Source: a virus
IMG/VR virus record: IMGVR_UViG_3300031999_004351
Location: 1-20,758 of that record
Strand: one strand, 5' to 3'
DNA: 20,758 nucleotides
Below, piece by piece: positions 14,541 through 20,758 of this stretch (within the stretch, counting starts at the first letter, position 1; each line of letters starts with the position of its first letter). The notes beneath the pieces were generated by a model that did not search any database, was not told where the DNA came from, and saw nothing but the letters and a program-made list of their open reading frames with translations. The translations under genes and the position numbers were made by a program.

Positions 14541-15857
14541 CTACCACGTCTGCACCGACACCGGGGCCATGCGCGCGGTTGCGAACTCGATAGGCAGCGG
14601 CCCGACCGTGAAGCGCCCGCGCCCCGTCCGATTCTTGGCCACGAAGTAGCGCATGCCGTCGTCGCCTGGGTTGAGGGTGATCACGAGGTCGGCCGAACGA
14701 ACCTTGTGCATCGAGTCGGAGACGTGTTGAAGGTCCAGCACGTCGGCGTCACCGCGCTTCGGGCGTGAAGCCTGCGAAGCAGTCCACACCCACTTGCCTG
14801 TCTCGATGGCGTAGACGCGCAGCCCTTCGTACACCACACGCATCGCCTGGTACTCGCCGTGCTCTGCGCCACCGACCTTCTTCGGCGCGGTCAGCTTGTC
14901 GGCGTAGTCGACAATCAGCACGTCCATCGGGCGGCCCATCCGCTCCTCCTCGAAGCGCACCCACTGCTTGATGTCGTCGACCGTCGTGACGTGCGGGGTC
15001 ATCTCCTTGAGGATGCCGATGCCCAGCTTCATCGTCATCAGTCGACGCTTCGCTTCCTCCATGGAGCCGTCGAGGATCGCGTTGATCGGCAGGTCGGTCA
15101 GATTGGCTTTGATGCGCGCCAACCAGTAGGGCTCGGCCAGCTCCAGCGTAACGACGCCCACGGTCATGCCCAGGCGCAGCGCAGTCCCGGCTGCATGCGC
15201 GAGAGCCATGGACTTGCCGGCACCCGAACCGCCGATGAAGAATCCGAGCTGACCCCGCGCCATCCCGCCGTCGAGCGCGTCGTCGAGATCCGCAATGCCG
15301 CACGGGCAACGCGTCGCGTGCCGGATGCGCTCGATGGACGAGAACGAACCCGCGCCGATCAGCACCCCGCCCGTCGTGTCGGCGATGCCGATCTGCGCGG
15401 CCTGCTGAAGCATGTCCGTGACCTTCGTGAAGTCACCGTGGCTGGCAAACTTGTCGGTCGCCGTGACGATGGCGCGCATCTGCGCGCGCCGCTGAAGGAT
15501 CGGTGACACCTCCGCCGTGATGCTCTCGGTCGAGGATCGCTTGCTGTCCTCGGCGGCATCGAGGAAGTCGGACACCGCGCCCATCTGCTCGAACGTGATC
15601 TTGCCGTCGTCCACCATGCGACGAAGCCGCTGCACCACCAGCAACGCGCTCGCCGGCCCGCGCCCGATGTCACGCGCGATGGCGTGCGCCGCGCTCACCG
15701 CAAGGCGCGCAGCCTCAGAAGCGAAGGCATCGGGCTCCAGTACGTGCGCCGTCGAGCCGTAGAACACCGGACTGGTACAAGCAAGCCACACGACCGCGCG
15801 CTCGAACGCGGGCGTGAATGGGTAAGGCTCGACGGTGGGTCTTTTATCAGCAGCCAC
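14541..15857 (-). CDS. DnaB-type replicative DNA helicase
   Basis: This 438-residue RecA-fold hexameric helicase has Walker A GGSGAGKS at 209-216, Walker B DVLIVDYAD at 312-320, a DNA-binding and ring-contact segment QHVSDSMHKVRSADLVITL at 367-385, and VAKNRTGRG with an arginine finger near 400. The first 180 residues are a helical N-terminal domain that resembles the DnaB primase-interacting region in size. A CPC pair at 184-186 just before the P-loop domain is unusual. The start is GTG at 15857, with a GGGGGATGGAG stretch upstream. The stop TAG is at 14541. It follows the initiator-like gene and precedes primase in the same transcription unit, as expected for a replisome operon. It would unwind DNA 5' to 3' on the lagging strand. 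Confidence 0.92.
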   Translation of the reverse strand: MAADKRPTVEPYPFTPAFERAVVWLACTSPVFYGSTAHVLEPDAFASEAARLAVSAAHAIARDIGRGPASALLVVQRLRRMVDDGKITFEQMGAVSDFLDAAEDSKRSSTESITAEVSPILQRRAQMRAIVTATDKFASHGDFTKVTDMLQQAAQIGIADTTGGVLIGAGSFSSIERIRHATRCPCGIADLDDALDGGMARGQLGFFIGGSGAGKSMALAHAAGTALRLGMTVGVVTLELAEPYWLARIKANLTDLPINAILDGSMEEAKRRLMTMKLGIGILKEMTPHVTTVDDIKQWVRFEEERMGRPMDVLIVDYADKLTAPKKVGGAEHGEYQAMRVVYEGLRVYAIETGKWVWTASQASRPKRGDADVLDLQHVSDSMHKVRSADLVITLNPGDDGMRYFVAKNRTGRGRFTVGPLPIEFATARMAPVSVQTW

Positions 15858-15866
15858 TCCATCCCC

Positions 15867-17291
15867 CTATTGCCAGATCCACACGCCGTTTGCGGCAGCG
15901 CGGTTCAGGCTCTCCTGCGTCTCGCGCGTCTGCGCCTTCGCCTCTGTCACCAACCCGTCGTACAAGCCGGGCGGAAAGATCCGGTCGGCGATGGTCTGCA
16001 TCTCCGCGACCGACTGCGCCCAGGCCATCTCAAACCGCATCGCGTAGTAGCGCGCCGACAGCTCGCGCGCGGCTGGCGCGATGACCAGGGAACCGCCCAT
16101 CCCGTTGCCGCTCTCTTGCTCGAACCAACCCGACTTCGCCAGGCGTGCTTCGAGGAACATCCAGGCTAGCGTTGGTGGCTGGACAGCACGGCCCTTCGGC
16201 GTGTAGTCGCACCACACGGCGCACGACCAGGCAGCCCAAGCCACCGGAGCGATCTGCTTTTCCCGCAGCGCCCGAGCTGCCGCGACCAGCGCGGGGAACA
16301 GCTTGGACTTCTCGACCGCCCCGCGCGCGGTCAGCACGCCAGACTTCTTGCCGAACCGCGCCTGAACCGCCCCGCGGTAGGCGGCGACCAACAGCCCGGC
16401 CAGCGTGGCATCCGACATGTCGGCCTTCAGCTTGGGCGGATCAGGCACGACCGCCGGGGGTGTGACATGGTGGCCAGGGTGCGGAACCGCCGCCAGGTAG
16501 ACCTGCGCGCCACGGTTCTCCTCCGGCCGCGCCAGCACGCCGGCAGCCGCCAGCGGGTCGGGACCGGCAGGTGGCCCGCCACCGCCTCCTCCGGTGACAG
16601 CCGCAGCTTCAGGGTGGCCTTCGGCTCGGTTCTCCCCCGGAGGGTTATTGGTCGCGCCGGCCTCGGCGCGCTTATCAACATCCGTTAGGATGTTTGATTG
16701 CTCTTGTTCTCCCGTAGGGAGATTGGGATCGGGTTTGAATTCGGGGTGGATCGGTTTTGAATTCCTGGGTCGACCAGCGCCAGGACGCGCCCCGCCACGC
16801 TTCGGCTTGTCGGTCAACCAGTTACGTGTGACCGCGGGCACGCGCACGTCACCCTGGAAATCAGGCTTCGGGCTGCCGTAGAGCCTGCGCTGGTAGCAGA
16901 GCACGGCCTGCCCGTCACGCTGCCGTATGACCTTCCAGGGCTCAGCCAGCGGCCGGAGCAGGCGCGCGGTCTGAAGCCGGGCGATGGCCCTCTTGGCCTG
17001 CGCAGACGAGCAGTGCAGCTTGCGCGCCAGCCAGCCCGCCCCGCTCCAAAGGACGCCCGTGTGCCGGGCGGCCCGCGAGCTGTCGCGGACCTCGCACTGA
17101 AGGCACCAGGCGCGCCAGGCAAGCGGTCCAAGCTCCTTGCGCAGCCAGGCAGCCGAGACGGGAACCTGTCCGCTCCAAGGGCTTTCAGCCCACAACCTGC
17201 GCGGCGGTTCGGGTGTGGTGTTCAGCTTGCGGTTCAGGCCGAGCTGCTGGACCAGAGCATCGCCGAGGTAGTGCCGGGCGAGCGCGCTCAT
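15867..17291 (-). CDS. Replication initiator or helicase-loader-like DNA-binding protein
   Basis: In this 474-residue protein, residues about 45-115 form a winged helix-turn-helix (GAGWLARKLHCSSAQAKRAI then ARLQTARLLRPL), like phage replisome organisers. Residues 164-176 contain an AT-hook-like basic run, KRGGARPGAGRPR. Residues 180-285 are a Pro/Gly/Glu-rich linker with a six-Gly tract. The C-terminal 190 residues are helical (MSDATLAGLLVAAYRGAVQ and similar), consistent with a helicase-interaction domain. ATG at 17291 is the first in frame and has no strong ribosome binding site, so a different start or a leader-dependent start is possible. It is the first gene after the only non-coding region and lies directly upstream of the DnaB-type helicase gene, the classic position for an origin-binding protein or loader. 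No sequence homology could be confirmed. Confidence 0.7.
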   Translation of the reverse strand: MSALARHYLGDALVQQLGLNRKLNTTPEPPRRLWAESPWSGQVPVSAAWLRKELGPLAWRAWCLQCEVRDSSRAARHTGVLWSGAGWLARKLHCSSAQAKRAIARLQTARLLRPLAEPWKVIRQRDGQAVLCYQRRLYGSPKPDFQGDVRVPAVTRNWLTDKPKRGGARPGAGRPRNSKPIHPEFKPDPNLPTGEQEQSNILTDVDKRAEAGATNNPPGENRAEGHPEAAAVTGGGGGGPPAGPDPLAAAGVLARPEENRGAQVYLAAVPHPGHHVTPPAVVPDPPKLKADMSDATLAGLLVAAYRGAVQARFGKKSGVLTARGAVEKSKLFPALVAAARALREKQIAPVAWAAWSCAVWCDYTPKGRAVQPPTLAWMFLEARLAKSGWFEQESGNGMGGSLVIAPAARELSARYYAMRFEMAWAQSVAEMQTIADRIFPPGLYDGLVTEAKAQTRETQESLNRAAANGVWIWQ

Positions 17292-17345
17292 GGGATGCAG
17301 GCGCGCGTGCTGTGTGTGAAGGTGTGCCGAACAGCGGACATGCGA

Positions 17346-17489
17346 AAACCCTCCGATGCTTTGCGATGGGGTCGTGTCGGACCTTGGGGGGTATGCCGGT
17401 TCTTTCTAGGCGTGCGCGACCTTGGGTACTACAAAGCGCACGACCGTGCTGAAACCAACACGCCCCCACCGCAAAACCGCGGAGGGTTT
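17346..17489. repeat. 26-base imperfect inverted repeat pair
   Basis: The left arm is 17346-17371 and the right arm is 17464-17489, read in reverse complement. Both begin AAACCCTCCG (10 of 10 bases identical) and continue with TTTGCG and TGGGG, giving 22 matches in 26 positions when aligned by hand without gaps. The spacer is 92 bases, so the arms look like two protein-binding sites in opposite orientation rather than one hairpin. Confidence 0.75.
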
Positions 17490-17498
17490 AGTACCCAA
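17422..17498. repeat. TTGGGTACT inverted repeat pair
   Basis: TTGGGTACT at 17422-17430 on the plus strand recurs at 17498-17490 on the minus strand (AGTACCCAA as written). The second copy abuts the right arm of the 26-base repeat, so on the minus strand TTGGGTACT runs straight into AAACCCTCC. A relaxed copy, CCTTGGGGGGTAT, lies near 17383. Confidence 0.65.
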
Positions 17499-17542
17499 AG
17501 TCTTAGTCAGCGACGCACCCCAATGCGACCCGACCTATGTTT

Positions 17543-17567
17543 GACGGCAGTTGCCTAGCCCGCCGTC
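17543..17567 (-). terminator. Weak stem-loop after the helicase gene
   Basis: Just past the helicase stop, GACGGC and GCCGTC (17543-17548 and 17562-17567) can pair with a 13-base loop. No T-tract follows on the minus strand (AAACATAG), so it is not a standard intrinsic terminator. It could be an mRNA-end or attenuation hairpin, or chance. Confidence 0.25.
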
Positions 17568-17574
17568 GATCAAT

Positions 17575-19554
17575 CTATTGCCCGATTGCCGACCCGTTAG
17601 CACCTAAAATCGTCACCTGCCCGGTCGCCGCCGACTCGACCACGACCTCATGCCCTTCCTTCAGGAAGGCACGCTGGCGCGCTTTCGCGTGCTTTTCCAA
17701 CCACTTATTACCCCTGTCGAGGATGTCGTAGACCTCGAACTCAGCCTTTTTCCCGCCGTCGGTTCTCATGCCGCGGCCGATGCGTTGGAGCGAGGCGATG
17801 GTCGACTTGCCCCCGGCTGCGACGATCACCGAGGCCAGCGACGGAATGTCCACGCCCTGCTGGAACACCACCGAGGCAATCAGCGCGTCCAGCTCGCCGC
17901 GCTCCAGGCGCGCCGTTGCCGCGCGCCGCTCGTCAGTGTCGTCGGCACCGAACACGAACTCCGTGCGGACGCCGGCCTTGTTGAGCGCGACCGCAAGCAG
18001 TCGCCCGTGGTCGACCTCCTTGACGAACACCAGCGCCGGCTTCGCGGCGCGCCGCGTGGCCTCGACGACCAGCCGGTTGCGCGGCACGGAGTTGACGACC
18101 AGATCGCGGTACGCATCGTTCCACGTCGGCGTGAAACCGGACGCCTGCATGCACGGCAGCATGCGGATGCGCGGGCGCGCGATCACACCACGCTCGATCA
18201 ACACGTCGGGCTTGAGCCGGAAGATCACCGGCCCGGTCGCCGCCACCGCGAGCAGGCTGCGCTTGTCACCGCGCGCAAGCGGGGTGCCGGACATGCCGAT
18301 GCGGAAGTAGGCCGACGACGCCTTCATGGCCACGCGCCAGAAGGAGTCGGCCGGCAGCACATGGCAATTCGACACACCGAGCCCTTCAGCGAAGTAGGTG
18401 TGCTCCCCCTCTACTTCGAGGTTGTAGACAAGACCGTCTGGACACACTCCTCCAAACGTTCCGTCACCACCCGATTCCAGAACCTCAACACTGTCCACCC
18501 GATTCCACGAAGTCGCCCGTCCCGCCGCGCGTCCTGCGCCTTGCGCTTCCCGTAGTGGCTCGGACCATCCACACGGCGCGTCGTCTCGACCAGCACCGGT
18601 ACTTCGCACTGTCCGCATGGAAACGGCTTCCTCATGAGACAGGCAGAGCACGTTCACACCGCCTGTCAATTCTCCTGCGGGCACCCATCCAGAGGTCGTC
18701 CAGAATCGGTGGTTCGGTGTGCAGGTGATCGCGCGGCGGCCACCGTCGAGAATGATGCGAACCAAAGCTGACGGCCGGCGGACCCACAGCCGCGACACGC
18801 GGCGCATCGACCGGATCTGTGTGACGGGATCGAAAGATGGCACGCTGTCACCGACGCAGATCTCCTCGATCCGCACGCCGCCGACTCTCGTCCCAGCGGG
18901 GAAGCACTCGTCGATGATCAGCCCGAGCGCCCCGCCGACCAGCTTCGTGGCGCGCGCGACCACGCCCGACTCCAGCGAGGCAAGCGCCCGCGCAACAGTC
19001 TGGAACGTGGCCACCGTGAACCGCTCCTCGGACCACTCGCCGTCGCCCACGCGCCCAGCCTTCCGGCCGGTGCGCTTCTCGTAGCGCGCGGCGGTCTGCT
19101 CCAGCAGGTCGACGTTCGGCACCAGGAACAGCCAGCGCGTCGGCATCAGCAGCGACAGCGCGATGGCGATCTCCGTCTTACCGCCGGCCGTCGGAATCCA
19201 CAGGATGCCGTGCCCGGCAGAAGCCGCGCGCTTCACCGCGTCGAGCTGGTAGTCGTGCAGCCACGATAGGTCAGCGGTCGGGTCTTCCTGGCAGGGTCGA
19301 GCGCGCCGGTCGAGCAGCTCGATGGTGATGCCGCACTCGGCCGCACCCTTCTTCACGATGGGCAGGAGTCCGCTCGGGAACGCGTCGGTGAGCTGGTTGT
19401 AGAGCCGGACGCGCCCGTCACCCTGCGCCCGCCGCCGGCCGTAGGCGAACTTCGCCCGCTCATCGTCGAAGGCCAGGTACTCCGAGAGCCAGGTCTTCTC
19501 AGCCGGCTCGGCCTTCGTGACGCGCGTGTGCAGGTTCGTTCGCTCAAGCCACAT
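17575..19554 (-). CDS. SF2 DNA helicase (UvsW/RadD-like) precursor interrupted by a mini-intein
   Basis: This is a 659-residue precursor; the spliced protein would be 479. Motifs in order: Q-like LHDYQLDAV near 99-107, motif I PTAGGKTE at 121-128, motif Ia LVPNVDLLEQT, motif II LIIDE/CH split after residue 216 by the intein (217-396), motif III MSGTPLARGD, motif V VVFQQGVDIPS, and motif VI LQRIGRGMR. The start is ATG at 19554, with GGAG four bases upstream and an 11-base overlap with the previous gene. The longer open frame to 19836 is antisense noise. The T4 relative UvsW unwinds branched DNA and R-loops and moves origin-dependent to recombination-dependent replication. A similar role fits the gp46/47 and RecA genes downstream. 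Insertion between the Glu and Cys of DECH should keep the precursor inactive. Confidence 0.92.
   Translation of the reverse strand: MWLERTNLHTRVTKAEPAEKTWLSEYLAFDDERAKFAYGRRRAQGDGRVRLYNQLTDAFPSGLLPIVKKGAAECGITIELLDRRARPCQEDPTADLSWLHDYQLDAVKRAASAGHGILWIPTAGGKTEIAIALSLLMPTRWLFLVPNVDLLEQTAARYEKRTGRKAGRVGDGEWSEERFTVATFQTVARALASLESGVVARATKLVGGALGLIIDECFPAGTRVGGVRIEEICVGDSVPSFDPVTQIRSMRRVSRLWVRRPSALVRIILDGGRRAITCTPNHRFWTTSGWVPAGELTGGVNVLCLSHEEAVSMRTVRSTGAGRDDAPCGWSEPLREAQGAGRAAGRATSWNRVDSVEVLESGGDGTFGGVCPDGLVYNLEVEGEHTYFAEGLGVSNCHVLPADSFWRVAMKASSAYFRIGMSGTPLARGDKRSLLAVAATGPVIFRLKPDVLIERGVIARPRIRMLPCMQASGFTPTWNDAYRDLVVNSVPRNRLVVEATRRAAKPALVFVKEVDHGRLLAVALNKAGVRTEFVFGADDTDERRAATARLERGELDALIASVVFQQGVDIPSLASVIVAAGGKSTIASLQRIGRGMRTDGGKKAEFEVYDILDRGNKWLEKHAKARQRAFLKEGHEVVVESAATGQVTILGANGSAIGQ
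18367..18906 (-). mobile_element. Helicase mini-intein (180 residues), no in-frame endonuclease
   Basis: It begins with Cys (CFPAGTRVGGVRIEEICVGD, block A) immediately after the helicase IIDE. Block B is AITCTPNHRFW, with T-x-x-H. Block F is VYNLEVEGEHTYFAEG. Block G is LGVSN before the +1 Cys of CHVLPAD. The penultimate residue is Ser, as in DnaE-type SN/C junctions. The splicing core looks complete, and no HNH or LAGLIDADG motif is present in frame. Residues about 90-155 are low in GC at the third codon position compared with neighbouring genes, because a second ORF in another frame occupies the same DNA. The site lies between Glu and Cys of the DExH box. Confidence 0.92.
18411..18635 (-). 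CDS. Nested out-of-frame DUF559/Vsr-like endonuclease ORF inside the helicase intein
   Basis: This is a 74-residue ORF from ATG (18635) to TAG (18411), in a different minus-strand frame from the intein that surrounds it. RRVDGPSHYGKRKAQDARRD, then GRLRGIGWTVLRFWNRVVTE, follows the DUF559/Vsr pattern of small PD-(D/E)XK-fold endonucleases: (E/D)-x-DG-x-x-H, D-x-x-R-(D)-x-x-L, G-W-x-V-L-R-F-W-N, then a hydrophobic helix (LEECVQTVL). An N-terminal CGQC pair at residues 7-10 may bind zinc. By hand count, 55 of 74 codons end in G or C in this frame against about 38 of 75 in the overlapping intein frame. This favours real coding in the nested frame. No Shine-Dalgarno lies directly upstream; AGGAG is about 35 bases away. 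It may be the homing endonuclease that mobilises this intein. Expression is unproven. Confidence 0.62.
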   Translation of the reverse strand: MRKPFPCGQCEVPVLVETTRRVDGPSHYGKRKAQDARRDGRLRGIGWTVLRFWNRVVTERLEECVQTVLSTTSK

Positions 19555-19969
19555 AGATCTCCGTTCCCGGCAGCGACGGCACGCATCGGCGGCCGGACAG
19601 GAACGCCCGGTACTCGTCGAACTTGTGCCGGTCATAGCCGCCCCACTTTTCCCAATACGCGCGGCGGGCGCGCCGCCACCGCTTGCGCCGCCGTTCTGCC
19701 GTCGAGCTGCGGCGGTGGAACGCGAGCCCTTCACCCTTGCTCCAGTGGCGCTCGAAGTCCTGCCACGAGCCGCAGCGCAGACACTCGGCTGGACCGAGCT
19801 GCTCCATGCCCACGCCGTTGTCAGCGAACTCGGCATCGAGCGGGCCGTCGCAGAACTGACAGCAGCCGGCTGGCCCGTAGAACCGGCTGGTGCGCCTCGG
19901 TGCGATCCTGCCCGACAGCTCTGCGACCGTGGCGCACGCCGCGGCCAGCTTGCGACCGTGCCGTGACAC
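19544..19969 (-). CDS. Small zinc-binding basic protein
   Basis: This 141-residue protein has two Cys pairs, CCQFC (C37, C40) and CLRC (C63, C66), with a 22-residue acidic loop between them, forming one likely zinc ribbon. A very basic segment, AERRRKRWRRARRAYWEKW, follows at about 91-109 and could bind nucleic acid. The start GTG at 19969 comes two bases after the stop of the helix-turn-helix gene. The open frame runs further upstream to 20059, but that part overlaps the upstream gene and lacks support. The gene overlaps the helicase start by 11 bases, and its end contains the helicase ribosome binding site. I do not recognise the family. It resembles phage zinc-finger proteins that lost or never had a nuclease domain. 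Confidence 0.68.
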   Translation of the reverse strand: MSRHGRKLAAACATVAELSGRIAPRRTSRFYGPAGCCQFCDGPLDAEFADNGVGMEQLGPAECLRCGSWQDFERHWSKGEGLAFHRRSSTAERRRKRWRRARRAYWEKWGGYDRHKFDEYRAFLSGRRCVPSLPGTEIYVA

Positions 19970-19971
19970 CG

Positions 19972-20223
19972 CTACTTCGCCGCCGATGCCACCAGCCCGA
20001 ACAGCTTGGACGCAGCCGGCCCGAGGTACACCGCGACCGACTTGGCCTCGACATACCACGACCGCCCGACCTGAAACCCGTTCAGCTCCTTGCGCTCGAT
20101 CAGGTCGTAGATCGTGGTCACGTCGCGACCGATCAGCCGCGCGACCTCCGGTGCGGGCAGGTAGCCCTTCGCCCGCATGATGTCCGACTGCTTGACCTTC
20201 ACCGGCTTGATCTTCAGGGTCAT
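19972..20223 (-). CDS. Excisionase/MerR-type helix-turn-helix DNA-binding protein
   Basis: In this 83-residue protein, residues 20-65 follow the HTH_17 (excisionase, winged helix) layout: GYLPAPEVARLIGRDVTTIY, then DLIERKELNGFQVGRSWYV. These are the recognition helix followed by the wing with R-x-W-Y-V. The C-terminal tail is short and hydrophobic. The ATG at 20223 has AGGAG about eight bases upstream, so the start is firm. Members act as recombination directionality factors or small transcriptional regulators. With no integrase in the window, the choice is open. At the head of a replication operon a regulatory role is as likely as excision. Confidence 0.85.
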   Translation of the reverse strand: MTLKIKPVKVKQSDIMRAKGYLPAPEVARLIGRDVTTIYDLIERKELNGFQVGRSWYVEAKSVAVYLGPAASKLFGLVASAAK

Positions 20224-20272
20224 GTGCTTCGCTCCTCTCAGTTGATTATGGCGTTTCGGTTTTTCATGTCAA
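20224..20272 (-). promoter_or_regulatory. Short AT-rich leader before the helix-turn-helix gene
   Basis: This 49-base gap is AT-rich compared with its surroundings (ATTGACATGAAAAACCG and ATAATCAACTG on the minus strand). TTGACA at 20270-20265 matches the -35 consensus, and CATAAT at 20250-20245 (5 of 6 bases to TATAAT) lies about 14 bases further on, a spacing shorter than the ideal 17. It could be a promoter for the genes to the left. The ribosome binding site of the next gene follows. Confidence 0.45.
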
Positions 20273-20758
20273 TCAGGAATCGCCGAGCAGGCGCAGCAGC
20301 CCGGTCGTCATGTCACCGCTGCCGAGCTTCTTGAGCTGCCGCTTGGCCGCTGCGAACTCGTCACGCGCCGTAAAGCGCAGCTCCAGCACGTACTCGCCCG
20401 GCGGTGCATCCACGTCGGCCGGCACGTCGACCGCCTGGCCGAGCAGGTCATCCGCGGTCGTGTGCCGCGCAGCAGCCAGCAGGTCGTCGATTTCTTCCGA
20501 CGAGAAGCCGGTGTAGAGCAGCTCCTCCATCTTCCAGCCGGACGCCGACAGGTCCGTGATGATCTGGCTGGCCACCGCCAGGTCGACATCACCGCGCAGC
20601 CGGTTCATCGCCAGGCGCAGCGCCTCGGCATGATCGGGCGGCATGTTTTCGAGCACGACGCCGGGCACCTCGACCATGCCCTCCTCGCTGGCCGCGCGCG
20701 TGCGGTGATGGCCGTCGATGATCTCGTAGCCGGCGGTGCGCCGGGCGACGAGCACCGG
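20273..20758 (-). CDS. ParB-like domain protein (5' end outside window)
   Basis: The open frame runs out of the window at 20758 (PVLVARRTAG), so the true start is not seen. A GTG at 20755 is only the first possible codon inside the window. EIIDGHHRTRAA matches the ParB-type G-H-x-R box. EALRLAMNRLRGDVDLAVA and ELLYTGFSSEEIDDLLAAAR parallel the segments at the C-terminal side of the ParB-like protein at 231-806, so the two are probably distant paralogues. The last 50 residues (GEYVLELRFTARDEFAAAKR) form a separate small domain absent from the other copy. Phage proteins of this kind often accompany methyltransferases or terminases. The exact function is unknown. Confidence 0.8.
   Translation of the reverse strand, partial: PVLVARRTAGYEIIDGHHRTRAASEEGMVEVPGVVLENMPPDHAEALRLAMNRLRGDVDLAVASQIITDLSASGWKMEELLYTGFSSEEIDDLLAAARHTTADDLLGQAVDVPADVDAPPGEYVLELRFTARDEFAAAKRQLKKLGSGDMTTGLLRLLGDS

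Larger units (their letters stand above)
17292..17574. promoter_or_regulatory. Main intergenic region, candidate promoter/operator or replication origin
   Basis: This 283-base stretch lies between the helicase stop and the initiator-like start. No ORF here has support. It holds clustered repeats: a 26-base imperfect inverted repeat, a shorter TTGGGTACT inverted repeat, direct copies of GACCTTGGG near 17379 and 17418, and a GCACGACCGTGC palindrome at 17438-17449. A minus-strand promoter for the leftward operon is expected here. I can only point to weak -10-like TACTAA in TTTGGGTACTAAAC (around 17493-17488). The adjacent gene encodes a DNA-binding initiator candidate, so binding sites for that protein would fit. 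Confidence 0.55.

Noticed and set aside
17185-17469. Minus-strand 94-codon open frame running into the intergenic region
   Set aside because: It overlaps the initiator-like gene in another frame, lacks motifs and has no ribosome binding site.
17650-18555. Plus-strand 301-codon open frame opposite the helicase
   Set aside because: It is antisense to helicase motifs III-VI and shows no domain.
19555-19836. 94-residue N-terminal extension of the SF2 helicase
   Set aside because: It is low complexity Ser/Arg/Ala sequence antisense in character and overlaps the zinc-protein gene. The ATG at 19554 has GGAG correctly spaced.
1-20758. tRNA genes or CRISPR arrays
   Set aside because: No cloverleaf-like GGTTCGAATCC-type block with a matching acceptor stem and no regularly spaced repeats were seen. 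The sequence is almost fully coding.

Overview
The window looks like the DNA replication, recombination and nucleotide-metabolism module of a tailed double-stranded DNA phage, or a prophage of such a phage. It is GC-rich (roughly two thirds G+C by eye), almost wholly coding, and every supported gene lies on the minus strand, so transcription runs from high to low coordinates. Many junctions overlap by four bases (ATGA, GTGA or TTGA), as in a translationally coupled operon. No rRNA, tRNA, CRISPR array or structural phage gene is visible. The host is not identifiable. High GC, ThyX instead of ThyA and abundant inteins would fit an actinobacterial phage, but that is inference.

Layout in order of transcription. 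From 20758 to 19544: a 5'-truncated ParB-like protein, a small excisionase-type helix-turn-helix protein and a small zinc-binding protein. From 19554 to 17575: an SF2 (UvsW/RadD-like) helicase interrupted by a mini-intein. From 17574 to 17292: the only sizeable non-coding stretch, which carries inverted repeats and may be a control region or origin. From 17291 to 12287: an initiator or helicase-loader-like protein, a DnaB-type helicase, a zinc-finger/winged-helix protein, a small primase and a protein with a proline-rich linker. From 12280 to 8705: a uracil-DNA glycosylase fused to a family A DNA polymerase, carrying a second intein. From 8670 to 5389: a helical UvsY-like candidate, a gp32-like single-strand binding protein, and RecA carrying a third intein. 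From 5392 to 1: a membrane-anchored C2H2 zinc-finger protein, ThyX, an SbcD/gp47-like nuclease, an adenine methyltransferase, an SbcC/gp46-like ATPase, a second ParB-like protein and the start of a cytosine-5 methyltransferase.

Together these genes supply helicase loading, unwinding, priming, polymerisation with uracil surveillance, single-strand protection, recombination-dependent replication, dTMP synthesis and DNA methylation. The set is mosaic: T4-type recombination parts (gp46/47-, gp32-, UvsW- and possibly UvsY-like) sit with a bacterial-type RecA, a PolA and a DnaB.

The most striking feature is three inteins in three replication enzymes. Each splits a catalytic motif: the RecA P-loop, the polymerase O-helix and the helicase DExH box. 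They are associated with three different endonuclease types: HNH, LAGLIDADG-like, and a DUF559/Vsr-like (PD-(D/E)XK) protein. The third is encoded out of frame, as an overlapping ORF nested inside the helicase mini-intein. The polymerase intein also ends in Gln instead of the usual Asn.
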